Assembly (NCBI GenBank): GCA_030447445.1
Contig: JAUJOW010000001.1
Location: 338,163 to 402,162 of the forward strand
Source: Acidimicrobiales bacterium
GTDB taxonomy: Bacteria > Actinomycetota > Acidimicrobiia > Acidimicrobiales > Iamiaceae
Direction of reading: 5' to 3'
Length of the DNA: 64,000 nucleotides
The notes below the pieces were generated by a model. It was not told the DNA's origin, ran no database searches, and saw nothing but the letters and a program-made list of their open reading frames with translations. This document shows, piece after piece, positions 46,015 through 54,759 of this stretch. Numbering within the stretch: the first letter of the stretch is position 1; each line of letters opens with the position of its first letter. The translations under genes and the position numbers were made by a program.

Positions 46015-48297
46015 TCAGGAGCCGAAGGGGCCGAGGTCGAAGGCGACGGCAGCCCAGTAGACCGCCGGCAGCACGAACAGGAGGGCGTCGAAGCGATCGA
46101 GCAGGCCGCCGTGACCGGGCAGGATGGACCCCATGTCCTTGACGCCGAGGTCCCGCTTGACGAGCGACTCGCACAGGTCACCGAGCGGTGCAGCGATGGC
46201 GGCGGCCAAGCCGATGAGGAAGGCGTCGCCGGCGCTGTCGAACGGTGCGATCCCCTCTGCGATCACCCCCACCACGACGACGGTCACCAGGACGGCGACG
46301 ACGCAACCACCGACCAGGCCCTCGACGGTCTTGTTCGGGCTGGCATCGGAGAGCTGGCGGCTACCTGCGCTGCGTCCGACCACGTAGCCGCCCACGTCGT
46401 AGCCGACGGTGGCGACGACAGCGGCGGTCAGGAACCCGACGCCGTCGGGCCCAGCCAGCATGAGCGCGGCGAAGGAACCCAACCCGCCGACCCACCCCAC
46501 CGCGAGGAGCGTGACGCCGAGACCTTCGACCACCCGTCCCTCGCCCTCGGCCCCGGAGAGGTACCAGAGCAGGCCGAACACCACGACCATGGCCAGGAGC
46601 AACGGGTAGGCCACGACCCCCCGGGCGTACACCGCCAGCGGGCAGGCCACCGTGGCCACCAGGCCGAACAGGATGGCCGGCTGGTACCCGGCCCGGCGGG
46701 CGGCGTTGAGCAGCTCGAGGGATGACACGGCGAGGATGGCGACCACGAGGGCGAGCGCGAACTTCGGCCCGAGCGCGAAGAGCACCAGCGCCAAGACGGC
46801 GAACCCGACGCCGACGATCACCGCCGTGGGCACGTCCCGCCCCTCCCCCAGACCTCCCGAGCCGCCCCGGCCGGCGCCGCCACCACCGTCGGGTCGCCGG
46901 CGGGCGCGACGGCGAGGCGGCGGCGCCGGGGGCGGGCCGAGCTCGTCGTCGTCCAGGTCGATGGTTCCGCTGACGCTGGTGGCGCCGGTGCCGGCCGCCC
47001 CTCGGGCGTAGTCGGCCACCGCCGGGTTGGGCGGGTTGGAGCTACCCGGCGGGCCCTCCGCTCGCGACCGCCGGGAAGCCTTACCGGTGCGGCGGCGGCG
47101 CAGCCGCTCGCCGATGCCAGGGCGCCCGGTCGGCATCGGCTCGGCCCTCTCGTCGTCGGGGTACCCGTCGTAGCCGCCGTCGAGGTCGGGCTCGTAGAAG
47201 GCCGGCCCGGCGGCGACATCGTGGTCGGCGGGGGGCCGGCCTTCGGCCACCAGGGCGGGGTCCCGGTCGAGCTCGTCGAATGAGTAGGTCTCCTCGTAGG
47301 TCGGCTTGGAGTCGTCCATGGCGCCGACCCGCCAATCGACGTCGCCGTCACGGATGACGTCGTGGAGCCCGCTGTCCTCCCAGTCACGGTCGCTGTCGCG
47401 CCAGCGGGCGCCACCGGCGGCGAAGGACGACCAGGCGTCGAGGTCGTCTTCACCGTCCTCGGCGACGAGCACGGCCGGCACCTCGCCGGTGGCGGGCTCG
47501 GTCCAGTGGGGCAGCTCGACCGACCCGCTCGTGGGCTCCACCACGTCGAGGTCGTCGTCGTCGGCGGCGAGCCCGAGCGTCCGCGGGAGCGGCTCGCCGG
47601 GTCCCAGGTCCTCGACCGGCTGGTCGGCGGCGAGGTCGTCGGTGCCCAGCTCATCGCCGGCCAGCTCTTCGGCGAGGTCGTCGCCGGCGGCGGCGTCGAG
47701 GTCGTTGGCCGCGAGGTCGTCGGCGGCGAGGTCGTTGGCGGCGACCTCGTCGATGTCGTCGTCGTTGTCAGCGTCGATCTCGGCGATGGTCCAGTTGGCG
47801 CCCTCGCCCTCGCCGTCGTCCCAACCCTCTTCGGCCCAGTCCTCGTCCCCCCACTCCTGGTCGGCCTCGTCCTCGCCCACGACCCGCCCGCCGGGGGAGT
47901 CGAGCCCGCCCCAGGGTCCGGTGGGGTCGCCGTCGACGTCGAGGTGATCGGCGGCCGGCGGCGCCTCGGGGGTGGCGCGGGGGTCGTCGGGGTCGGGCAA
48001 GGGGTCGAAGCGTCGGCCTCGGTCGAACTCGACCCCCGATGGCGCCGGGCGCACCGGCGGCTTCTCGATCTGGGTGGGATCGGAGCTGGCGTCGAGGGGG
48101 AACCGGAGCGCAGGCCGGGGGCCGACCGGGGGCCGCTTCGGGCGGTCGCCGTAGCGCGGCTCGTGGTCACCGCGACGCGAGGCCACGTCACCCCGCTCCA
48201 TCGCCTCTGCCGCTTCCTCGGCCCCGATGATGCGCACACCTTCGGCGGGGTCACCCGGACGCTCGTCGTCGGGTCTCCCGAGCTTGTCGTCCACCAC
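46015..48297 (-). CDS. cdsA: CDP-diacylglycerol synthase with giant acidic N-terminus
   Basis: A 760-residue protein. Residues about 488-760 are a normal CdsA (CTP:phosphatidate cytidylyltransferase): eight hydrophobic helices, SPNKTVEGLVGG and the signature GDLCESLVKRDLGVKDMG with LPGHGGLLDRFD. Residues 1-487 are a disordered, Asp/Glu/Pro-rich extension with tandem (A/N)DLAA units. RBS GAGGAGGAG precedes GTG 48297. This extension is much longer than usual CdsA (about 270-300 residues). It is upstream of frr in transcription order and co-oriented with dxr. Confidence 0.92.
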   Translation of the reverse strand: MVDDKLGRPDDERPGDPAEGVRIIGAEEAAEAMERGDVASRRGDHEPRYGDRPKRPPVGPRPALRFPLDASSDPTQIEKPPVRPAPSGVEFDRGRRFDPLPDPDDPRATPEAPPAADHLDVDGDPTGPWGGLDSPGGRVVGEDEADQEWGDEDWAEEGWDDGEGEGANWTIAEIDADNDDDIDEVAANDLAADDLAANDLDAAAGDDLAEELAGDELGTDDLAADQPVEDLGPGEPLPRTLGLAADDDDLDVVEPTSGSVELPHWTEPATGEVPAVLVAEDGEDDLDAWSSFAAGGARWRDSDRDWEDSGLHDVIRDGDVDWRVGAMDDSKPTYEETYSFDELDRDPALVAEGRPPADHDVAAGPAFYEPDLDGGYDGYPDDERAEPMPTGRPGIGERLRRRRTGKASRRSRAEGPPGSSNPPNPAVADYARGAAGTGATSVSGTIDLDDDELGPPPAPPPRRRARRRPDGGGGAGRGGSGGLGEGRDVPTAVIVGVGFAVLALVLFALGPKFALALVVAILAVSSLELLNAARRAGYQPAILFGLVATVACPLAVYARGVVAYPLLLAMVVVFGLLWYLSGAEGEGRVVEGLGVTLLAVGWVGGLGSFAALMLAGPDGVGFLTAAVVATVGYDVGGYVVGRSAGSRQLSDASPNKTVEGLVGGCVVAVLVTVVVVGVIAEGIAPFDSAGDAFLIGLAAAIAAPLGDLCESLVKRDLGVKDMGSILPGHGGLLDRFDALLFVLPAVYWAAVAFDLGPFGS
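47698..47742 (-). repeat. Three 15-bp tandem units in cdsA
   Basis: Units gaggtcgt(t/c)ggc(c/g)gc at 47698-47712, 47713-47727 and 47728-47742 (plus-strand sense) encode Ala-Ala-Asn/Asp-Asp-Leu repeats of the acidic extension. A slippage hotspot candidate. Confidence 0.7.
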
Positions 48298-48320
48298 GGA
48301 CTCCTCCTCTCGTCGGCGCG

Positions 48321-48890
48321 TCAGTCCTCGAGCAGTTCCTGCTCTTTGTGCTGCAGAGCCTGGTCGATATGGGCCTCGTGCGCATGAGTCAGCTTGTCGA
48401 GGTCTTTCTCGGCCCGGGCCCGGACGTCCTCGGAGAGCTCCCCGTCACGCTCGAGCTGCTCGAGGTCGTGACGGGCCGAGCGGCGAAGGTTTCGCACCGC
48501 CACCCGGCCGTCCTCGGCCATCTGCTTCACCATCTTGACGAGGTCCTTGCGGCGATCGGCGGTGAGCGGCGGGAAGGTGAGGCGGATCACGTGGCCGTCG
48601 TTGCTCGGGTTGAGCCCGAGGTCGGAGTTGCGGATCGCCTTCTCGATGGCACCCATCGAGCCCTTGTCGTACGGGGACACCACGAGCATCCGGGCCTCGG
48701 GCACCGACGTGTTGGCGAGCTGCTGGAGTGGCACCTCGGTGCCGTAGTAGTCGACGAGGATCTTCTCGACCAGCGCCGGGGCGGCCCGGCCGGTGCGCAC
48801 CGAGGCGAAGTCGGTCCGGGCGTGGCTGACCGCCTTGGCCATCTTCTCGGCGGTCTCATCGAGGACCATCGCCACGAGCTCGGCGCTCAC
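48321..48890 (-). CDS. frr: Ribosome recycling factor
   Basis: A 189-residue RRF that splits the post-termination ribosome with EF-G. FASVRTGRAAPALVEKILVDYYGTEVPLQQLAN and the DGHVIRLTFPPLTADRRKDLVKMVKQ segments are diagnostic. The start is GTG 48890 (VSAELVAMVLDE). It follows pyrH by 28 bp and precedes cdsA by 23 bp, in the usual rpsB-tsf-pyrH-frr order. Confidence 0.97.
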   Translation of the reverse strand: MSAELVAMVLDETAEKMAKAVSHARTDFASVRTGRAAPALVEKILVDYYGTEVPLQQLANTSVPEARMLVVSPYDKGSMGAIEKAIRNSDLGLNPSNDGHVIRLTFPPLTADRRKDLVKMVKQMAEDGRVAVRNLRRSARHDLEQLERDGELSEDVRARAEKDLDKLTHAHEAHIDQALQHKEQELLED

Positions 48891-48918
48891 CTGGCCCTAC
48901 CCGCTGGTTTCGGCTCGC

Positions 48919-49644
48919 TCACTTGACCAGCGTACCGACTCGGTCCTCGCCCTCGAGGACACGCCGCAGGTTGCCGGGGACCAGGGCGTCGAACACGACG
49001 ATGGGCAGGGCGTTGTCCATGCAGAACGTGATCGAGGTGGGGTCCATGACGTTCAGCCCCCGGTTGATGACCTCCATGTAGGTCACCTCGTCGAGCTTGG
49101 TGGCGCCGGGATCGACCCGCGGGTCGGCGGTGTAGACGCCGTCTACCCCTGAGTGGGTGCCCTTGAGGAGGGCCTCGGCCTCGATCTCGGCGGCCCGGAG
49201 CGCAGCCGGGGTGTCGGTGGTGAAGAAGGGGCTGCCGAGGCCACCGGCCAGGATGACGACCCGTCCCTTCTCGAGGTGTCGGATGGCCCGTCGACGGATG
49301 TACGGCTCGGCGATCTGGGCCATGTGGACGGCGGTCTGGACCCGAGTGGGCTGGTCGAGGTGCTCCAGGGTGTCCTGGAGCGCGAGCGCGTTGATGACCG
49401 TGGCCAGCATGCCCATCTGGTCGGCCTGGGCCCGGTCCATCCCGGCCCCGGCGCCGGTCATCCCCCGCCAGATGTTGCCCCCGCCGACCACGACGGCGAC
49501 GTCGACCCCGAGGCCGCGGCGGACGTCGCAGATCTCCTCGGCGAGCTGGGACACGATGGCGCCGTCGATGCCGTGGCCCTGGTCGCCGGCAAAGGCCTCA
49601 CCGGACAGCTTGAGGACGACCCGCCTCCACCGGGGTACGGCCAC
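48919..49644 (-). CDS. pyrH: UMP kinase
   Basis: A 241-residue bacterial UMP kinase (amino-acid-kinase fold, hexameric) making UDP. RRVVLKLSGEAFAGD, VVVGGGNIWRG and GGLGSPFFTTDTPAALRAAEI are the nucleotide-binding marks. GTG 49644 is taken as the start (VAVPRWRRVVLKLSG); it is 11 bp after tsf. The position between tsf and frr is universal in this group. Confidence 0.96.
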   Translation of the reverse strand: MAVPRWRRVVLKLSGEAFAGDQGHGIDGAIVSQLAEEICDVRRGLGVDVAVVVGGGNIWRGMTGAGAGMDRAQADQMGMLATVINALALQDTLEHLDQPTRVQTAVHMAQIAEPYIRRRAIRHLEKGRVVILAGGLGSPFFTTDTPAALRAAEIEAEALLKGTHSGVDGVYTADPRVDPGATKLDEVTYMEVINRGLNVMDPTSITFCMDNALPIVVFDALVPGNLRRVLEGEDRVGTLVK

Positions 49645-49655
49645 GAGCGACGGGC

Positions 49656-50453
49656 CTAGCTGCCGATGACGACTTGGGCGAAGCCCACGATCTCGGTGTC
49701 GCCCAGGAGTTGGCCGATGGTCTGCTTCTCGTCCTTGACGTAGCCCTGCTCGAGCAGGACGCGCTCCTTGAACCAACCGTTCAGGCGGCCCTCGACGATC
49801 TTGCCCATGGCCGCCTCCGGCTTGCCCTCGGCTCGGGTGATCTGCTCCAGGGTCGAGCGCTCCTCGGCCACCTGCTCGGCGGGGATGTCCTCCCTGCGCA
49901 GGTAGGTGGGGCGGGTGAAGGCGATGTGCACGGCCACCTCGTGGGCCAGCTCGGCGGTGCCGCCGTCGAGCTCGACCACCACGGCGTTCACACCACGGCC
50001 GTCCTGGCGGTGGACGTAGGTGTCGACCACGTGACCGTCGGGGGTGTCGATGCGCACGATGCGGCCCAGCTCGATGTTCTCCTGGAGGACGACCTTGAGG
50101 TCGTCGACGGCGTCGGCCTTCTCCTTCCGGGCCGCCTCCTCCCCCTTGGCGACGGCAAGGTCGGCGATCTCCTGGACGAGCGAGGTGAACTGCTCTGACT
50201 TGGCCACGAAGTCGGTCTCGGACTTGAGCTCCGCTATGGCGGCCTGGCTCCCGGTGGCGGCCACGGCCACCGCTCCCTCGGTGTTCGGGCGCCCGCCGCG
50301 GCTACCCGCCTTGGTCAGGCCCTTCTCCCGCAGCCACTTCACGGCCGCCTCCTGATCACCGTCGGTGGCCTCGAGCGCCCGCTTGCAGTCCATCATGCCG
50401 GCGCCGGTGGCCCGGCGGAGGGCCTGGACGTCCTTGGCGGTGAACTCGGCCAT
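49656..50453 (-). CDS. tsf: Elongation factor Ts
   Basis: A 265-residue EF-Ts, the exchange factor for EF-Tu. The UBA-like N-terminus FTAKDVQALRRATGAGMMDCKRALEAT is followed by the TDFVAKSEQF core-domain motif. The ATG at 50453 shares one base with the rpsB stop (TGATG), so translation is coupled. Length and order are normal. Confidence 0.97.
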   Translation of the reverse strand: MAEFTAKDVQALRRATGAGMMDCKRALEATDGDQEAAVKWLREKGLTKAGSRGGRPNTEGAVAVAATGSQAAIAELKSETDFVAKSEQFTSLVQEIADLAVAKGEEAARKEKADAVDDLKVVLQENIELGRIVRIDTPDGHVVDTYVHRQDGRGVNAVVVELDGGTAELAHEVAVHIAFTRPTYLRREDIPAEQVAEERSTLEQITRAEGKPEAAMGKIVEGRLNGWFKERVLLEQGYVKDEKQTIGQLLGDTEIVGFAQVVIGS

Positions 50454-51676
50454 CAGGGCTGCTGCTCCTCGGTCGGGCCGGGCACCGGCTCGCCGGGGTC
50501 GGCCGCCGCCGGCGGCGGGCCCGGCACGGCGGGCGCCACCTCCCCGGCCTCGCCGACCACCGCCGGTGTGGGGCCGAGGTCGGTGTCGGGCCCCTGCTCG
50601 CCGGGGCCTCCCGCCGCGGCAGCCGGCTCGGCAGCGGCGGGCTCGGCACCGGCGGCCGGCTCGGCGGCGTCGGTCACCTCGGGCTCGGCGGAGGCGGGTT
50701 CGACGGGGCTGGCGACCACGGCATCGGCGTCAGCGGCGGGAGGGGCGGCGCCGGCGGGTGCGGCAGTGGGATCGGGGACGGCACCGTTGAGAGGAGCGGC
50801 CGTGGGAGCGGGGGACGGCGGCGCCTCGGTTGCCGGCCCGACCCCGCCCGAGCGGGAGGCGAGGCGGGCCTCACGCTCCTGGGCCTGGAGGGCGGCCTGG
50901 CGGCGGGCCTCGGCCTGCTCGCTGGCGATGCGGCTCTCCTCCTCGCTGCTGCGGGACGGCCCCGGGGAACCGCCACCGCGACGGGAGGCGATGAAACGGC
51001 CCTCGTCGACGGCGTCGGCCACGATGCGACACATCAGCGTGCCCGATCGGATGGCATCGTCGTTGCCGGGGATGACGTACTGGATGACGTCGGGGTCGCA
51101 GTTCGTGTCGACCACGGCGACGATCGGCAGCCCGAGCTTGTTGGCCTCGGTGACGGCGATGTGCTCCTTCTTCGTGTCGAGGATGAACACGGCGTCAGGC
51201 AGCTTCTCCATCGTTCGGATGCCACCGAGGTTGCGCTCGAGCTTCTCGAGCTCCCGGCCGATCAGCAGGGCCTCCTTCTTCGGCATGGCCTCGAACTCGC
51301 CGGAGTCCCGCATGCGCTGGTACTCGGCCATCTTGGCGACCCGCTTGGAGATGGTCTCGAAGTTGGTCAGCATGCCGCCCAGCCAGCGCTCGTTGATGTA
51401 CGGCATGCCGCACTTCTCGGCGTAGCTCTGGATCGGGTCCTGGGCCTGCTTCTTGGTGCCGACGAAGAGCACGGTGCCGCCGCCGGCGACCATGTCCCGG
51501 AGGAAGGAGTACGCCACCTCGATCCGTCGCAACGTCTCCTGCAGGTCGATGATGTAGATGCCGTTGCGGTCGCCGAAGATGAAGCGCTTCATCTTCGGGT
51601 TCCATCGCCGGGTCTGGTGCCCGAAGTGGACACCCGCCTCGAGCAGCTGCTTCATCGTGACCACTGGTTGGGGCAT
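50453..51676 (-). CDS. rpsB: 30S ribosomal protein S2 with long C-terminal extension
   Basis: A 407-residue S2. Residues 1-235 are conventional ([65 protein letters not shown]). After that, about 165 residues of Ala/Pro/Glu-rich low complexity follow, far longer than standard S2 (about 240-260). The ATG at 51676 has GGAAGGAA upstream. A likely promoter (TACACT at 51794-51799) and a 110-nt leader with a 7-bp hairpin precede it. First gene of the rpsB-tsf-pyrH-frr operon. Confidence 0.96.
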   Translation of the reverse strand: MPQPVVTMKQLLEAGVHFGHQTRRWNPKMKRFIFGDRNGIYIIDLQETLRRIEVAYSFLRDMVAGGGTVLFVGTKKQAQDPIQSYAEKCGMPYINERWLGGMLTNFETISKRVAKMAEYQRMRDSGEFEAMPKKEALLIGRELEKLERNLGGIRTMEKLPDAVFILDTKKEHIAVTEANKLGLPIVAVVDTNCDPDVIQYVIPGNDDAIRSGTLMCRIVADAVDEGRFIASRRGGGSPGPSRSSEEESRIASEQAEARRQAALQAQEREARLASRSGGVGPATEAPPSPAPTAAPLNGAVPDPTAAPAGAAPPAADADAVVASPVEPASAEPEVTDAAEPAAGAEPAAAEPAAAAGGPGEQGPDTDLGPTPAVVGEAGEVAPAVPGPPPAAADPGEPVPGPTEEQQP

Positions 51677-51716
51677 GGCGCTTCCTTCCCATCGGTTCGA
51701 CGAGACCCTGATCCGA

Positions 51717-51733
51717 CACCTGCGCGGCAGGTG
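51717..51733 (-). promoter_or_regulatory. Hairpin in rpsB leader
   Basis: CACCTGC-CGC-GCAGGTG (minus strand), a perfect 7-bp stem with 3-nt loop about 40 nt before ATG 51676. Could be part of an r-protein autoregulatory leader; sequence comparison is needed to say so. Confidence 0.45.
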
Positions 51734-51793
51734 ACCGTGGGATGGACCGGGGCGAGGGTGCCTGGCTGCGGACGGTGATCCGGCCGACAGAGC

Positions 51794-51799
51794 AGTGTA
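51794..51799 (-). promoter_or_regulatory. -10 box TACACT of rpsB operon
   Basis: TACACT on the minus strand, about 118 nt before ATG 51676, giving a long leader, unlike the leaderless genes. No clear -35 could be chosen. Confidence 0.5.
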
Positions 51800-51829
51800 G
51801 CTGACCACCTTCACCGGCCAGCCGACCGG

Positions 51830-52444
51830 TCATCCTCCCCCCGGTGCGCCCGCCGACGTGCCACCCCCGTCCAGCGGGACCAGCGCCACCCGGGGAGGGC
51901 CCCGCCGGCCCCAGAGGCTGGCCGGGTCGATGTAGGTCTCGCCTCGCCGGGCGCCGACGTGGAAGCGGGAGGCGGCGTGGCCGACCACCGTGCCCTGGTC
52001 CACCGACTGGCCCCGGCTGACGGTGACATCGGAGAGGAACGAGTAGCTGGTGCGGATGCCGTCAGGGTGGGCAACGGTGACGTGGAGCGACCCGGCCACC
52101 GGTCCGGCGAAGCTGACCACTCCGGCCCCCGCCGCCCGCACCGCCGTGCCGGGTACGGTGGCGAACTCGATGCCCCGGTTGCCGGGGCCGTACGGGTGGG
52201 CCGGCGGACGGAAGGGGTCGACCACCGGCGCCTCGACCGGCGGGATGTATGCACCGTCGGCGGCCGCTGGGGGCCGGTCGGCCTCGGGCGAACCGGGCGG
52301 CGCCGGCTCGGCGGCGGCCACGGGGCCGAGGGCCGGGGTGCCGACGGTCGGGGCGCCGACGGCGAGCGTGGCGGCGAGGGTCGACGCAACGGCGAGGAGG
52401 ACGAGGGCGATCCGGCGACGGGGCGACCAGCGAGCAGGGACCAT
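51830..52444 (-). CDS. LytM/M23-like protein lacking zinc ligands
   Basis: A 204-residue secreted protein: an Arg-rich start, hydrophobic segment (about 12-30, signal or anchor), Pro-rich linker to about 80, then an M23 fold. GIEFATVPGTAVRAAGAGVVSFAG matches the M23 core, but the zinc ligands are gone: HxGxD is NRGIE (89-93), the YxHL histidine is Phe (YSFL), and the final HLHF is RFHV (160-163). It is therefore probably non-catalytic, like EnvC/NlpD-type activators of cell-wall amidases. RBS GGGAGG precedes ATG 52444. It lies between xerC and rpsB. Confidence 0.8.
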   Translation of the reverse strand: MVPARWSPRRRIALVLLAVASTLAATLAVGAPTVGTPALGPVAAAEPAPPGSPEADRPPAAADGAYIPPVEAPVVDPFRPPAHPYGPGNRGIEFATVPGTAVRAAGAGVVSFAGPVAGSLHVTVAHPDGIRTSYSFLSDVTVSRGQSVDQGTVVGHAASRFHVGARRGETYIDPASLWGRRGPPRVALVPLDGGGTSAGAPGGG

Positions 52445-52511
52445 GGGGCCTCCCAGGTTCGGCGGGTGTCGTGGCAGGGGAAGCGGGGTGGTCGTGGGGA
52501 CGAGTGGCCGG

Positions 52512-53408
52512 TCAGGCCCGGGGGTGACTGGCGTCGAACACCTTTCGCAGGCGCTCCCGACTGACGTGGGTGTAGATCTGGGTCGTCCCCAGGTCCTCGT
52601 GACCGAGCAGCTCCTGCACCGACCGCAGGTCGGCCCCACCGTCGAGCAGGTGGGTGGCAAAGGTGTGGCGGAGCGCGTGGGGGTGGGTGGGCGCCGACGA
52701 GCGGCGGTCGAGCAGGCGACGAGCGTCGCGAGGGGTGAGGGGCCGCCCCCGACGGTTGACGAACAGGATGTCGGCCGGGGTGGAGGCGTCGAGGAGACCG
52801 ACGCGCGCCGCCAGCCACCGGCGCAGGGCCTCCACGGTGGGGACGCTGAGCGGCACCACCCGCTGGCGGGCTCCCTTCCCCCACACCGTGGCCCGAGAAC
52901 GGTCGAGGTCGAGGTCGCCGCAGCGCAGCCCGCTCAGCTCCCCGACCCGCAGGCCGCTGCCGTAGAGCAGCTCGAGGACGGCGTCGTCGCGGTGGCGCAG
53001 GGCCCGTTCGATGCTCTCGTCTCGCCCGCGGCGCGGCTCGGGCCGGTCGGGGGTGTCGAGCAGGTGGTGGAGCTGGTCGTGGCCGAGCACCTGCGGCAGG
53101 CGGCCCTCCCCGGAGGGAGCGGTGAGGCCGACCGACGGGTCGACCTCGAGGACACCGGTCCGGCGAAGCCAGCCGAAGTACCGGCGCAGCGCCGAGGTCT
53201 TGCGGGCCACGGTGCGGCGGGCGTAGCGCCGCGTTGACAGGTACGCGAGGTATCGGCGGAGCACCCGGCGGTCCACGCCGACGGGGTCGTCGAGGCCGAG
53301 GCGACCGGCCCATTGGCAGAAGGCGGCCAGGTCGGACCGGTAGGCCTCGACGGTGCTCGGTGCCACCGACGTCAGCGAGGCGCAGAAGGACTCGAGCCGC
53401 CACGCCAC
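52512..53408 (-). CDS. xerC: Tyrosine recombinase XerC
   Basis: A 298-residue tyrosine recombinase that resolves chromosome dimers at dif with a partner, triggered by FtsK (also in this window). The N-terminal core-binding domain ends about 105; catalytic residues are Arg154 (GLRVGEL), Lys178, His244 and Arg247 (HPHALRHTFATHLL), His270 (LLGHEDL) and Tyr279 (TQIYTHVS). The start is GTG 53408, 6 nt after TACCGT. Next to dprA and comM, a typical actinobacterial arrangement, so not a phage integrase. Confidence 0.92.
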   Translation of the reverse strand: MAWRLESFCASLTSVAPSTVEAYRSDLAAFCQWAGRLGLDDPVGVDRRVLRRYLAYLSTRRYARRTVARKTSALRRYFGWLRRTGVLEVDPSVGLTAPSGEGRLPQVLGHDQLHHLLDTPDRPEPRRGRDESIERALRHRDDAVLELLYGSGLRVGELSGLRCGDLDLDRSRATVWGKGARQRVVPLSVPTVEALRRWLAARVGLLDASTPADILFVNRRGRPLTPRDARRLLDRRSSAPTHPHALRHTFATHLLDGGADLRSVQELLGHEDLGTTQIYTHVSRERLRKVFDASHPRA

Positions 53409-53414
53409 GGAGCC

Positions 53415-53420
53415 ACGGTA
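53415..53420 (-). promoter_or_regulatory. -10-like box TACCGT for xerC
   Basis: TACCGT on the minus strand, 6 nt before GTG 53408; no Shine-Dalgarno. Confidence 0.5.
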
Positions 53421-53528
53421 CCGGCCGGCCCCCCCGTCGCCGGAGCACCCATCCGATCATCGCCACCGCCACCACCGCGACCGGGATGGCCAGGGACGAC
53501 GGCGGGGGAGCGGCCAATGCGGGGCCGA

Positions 53529-54758
53529 TCACGTCCGTCTCCGGCTCGGGCCGGCGACGCGCTCGTAGGCACCACCGCTCCTGGCGATCCACCCGTCGGC
53601 CTCCAGGCGGGCCATGGCTGCCGACACCGGTCCGAAGCCGAGCCCGCTGTGCTCGACGACCAGCTCGAGCGTCATGGGTTCCCAGCCCAGCACTCGCAGC
53701 ACCCGGGCCCCATCACCGGCCGGTCGAGGACGGGCGTCGGTGCGGGGCGACAGCATCAGCGGCGGGGTGACCCCGATGAGGGCCAACACGTCGGTGGCGT
53801 CACGGGCCACGTGGGCCCCCTCGGCGATGAGCTTGTTGGTGCCGAGCGAGACCGGCGACCGCACTGAGCCCGGCACGGCCAACACCGGCCGATCCCGGCG
53901 CAACGCCTCGGCCACCGTGTACATCGACCCCCCGGTGGGAGCCGACTCCACCACGACCACGGCGTCGGCCAGGGCGGCGATGATGCGGTTGCGGGCCGGG
54001 AAGCGCCAGGCCTCCGGTGACAGGCCGAGCGGGCACTCCGAGAGCAGCACACCGGCGGTGGCGACCCGTTGCCAGAGCCCGCCGTGACGCCGCGGGTAGA
54101 CGACGTCCAACCCGCTCGCCACCACCCCCACCGGCGGCGCCCCGCCCGCCCCGTGGGCGTCGAGGGCCCCGGCGTGGGCGGCGCCGTCGATGCCCAGGGC
54201 GAGGCCCGAGACCACTCGCACGCCCGCCCGGGCGAGGTCGTGGCCAAGGTCGCGGGCGACGTCGTGGCCGTAGCGGGTGGAGCGGCGGGTGCCCACCACG
54301 GCCACTCGGGGACCAGCGAGCACGTCGAGGGTGCCGCGGTGGAACAGCACCGCTGGCGGCTCGAGGTCGGTGGCCAGCGCACCGGGATAGGTGGTCGCTC
54401 CCCGGGCCACGACACCGATGCCGGCGGCGGCGTGCACCTGCCAGCAGGCGGCCACGTCGACGGTGGCGGCGGCACGGGCCCAGGCCCGGGCGAGGACGTC
54501 GGGGGCCGGGCCCATGCGCCCGAGCAGGCCTCCATCTTCGAGGATCCGTCCGCTGTGCAGCAGGCTCCAGGCCTCGGCCGGCTCGTACAGCAGGCTCAGG
54601 CCGAGCAGGCGGGCCGGGCCCATCTGTGGCAGCCCAGCCAGGGCGGTCAACCACGCTTCGGGAGGCAGCTCCGACGACACCGGGCCGTCCGGGTCCGCCG
54701 GGCCGGGCCGGCCCCCCGGGGCCGGCCCGAGCGGTGGCATGGGTGGGGTGGCGCCCAC
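53529..54758 (-). CDS. dprA: DNA-processing protein DprA/Smf
   Basis: A 409-residue DprA, which loads RecA on incoming single-stranded DNA. The Rossmann core is complete: VAVVGTRRSTRYG, VVSGLALGIDGAAHAGAL, FPARNRIIAALADAVVVVES and KLIAEGAHVARD. A SAM-like region precedes it and a DprA winged helix (GWEPMTLELVVEHSGLGFGPVSAAMARLEADGWI) follows. GTG 54758 is chosen; ATG 54740 is possible. With comM directly upstream this suggests natural DNA uptake, though no uptake genes are visible here. Confidence 0.92.
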   Translation of the reverse strand: MGATPPMPPLGPAPGGRPGPADPDGPVSSELPPEAWLTALAGLPQMGPARLLGLSLLYEPAEAWSLLHSGRILEDGGLLGRMGPAPDVLARAWARAAATVDVAACWQVHAAAGIGVVARGATTYPGALATDLEPPAVLFHRGTLDVLAGPRVAVVGTRRSTRYGHDVARDLGHDLARAGVRVVSGLALGIDGAAHAGALDAHGAGGAPPVGVVASGLDVVYPRRHGGLWQRVATAGVLLSECPLGLSPEAWRFPARNRIIAALADAVVVVESAPTGGSMYTVAEALRRDRPVLAVPGSVRSPVSLGTNKLIAEGAHVARDATDVLALIGVTPPLMLSPRTDARPRPAGDGARVLRVLGWEPMTLELVVEHSGLGFGPVSAAMARLEADGWIARSGGAYERVAGPSRRRT

Positions 54759-54759
54759 G

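Noticed and set aside
52512..53408. Phage or plasmid integrase
   Set aside because: Length, the H/R-H-Y set, and position next to dprA and comM match the housekeeping XerC; no attachment site or phage genes are near.
53409..53532. A GTGA-coupled hydrophobic frame after dprA (VIGPALAAPP... SLAIPVAVVAVAMIGW)
   Set aside because: It reads like a membrane segment followed by Arg, but the frame has no stop until far inside xerC and would need a miscounted run of seven C at 53429-53435 to end early. Too weak to call.
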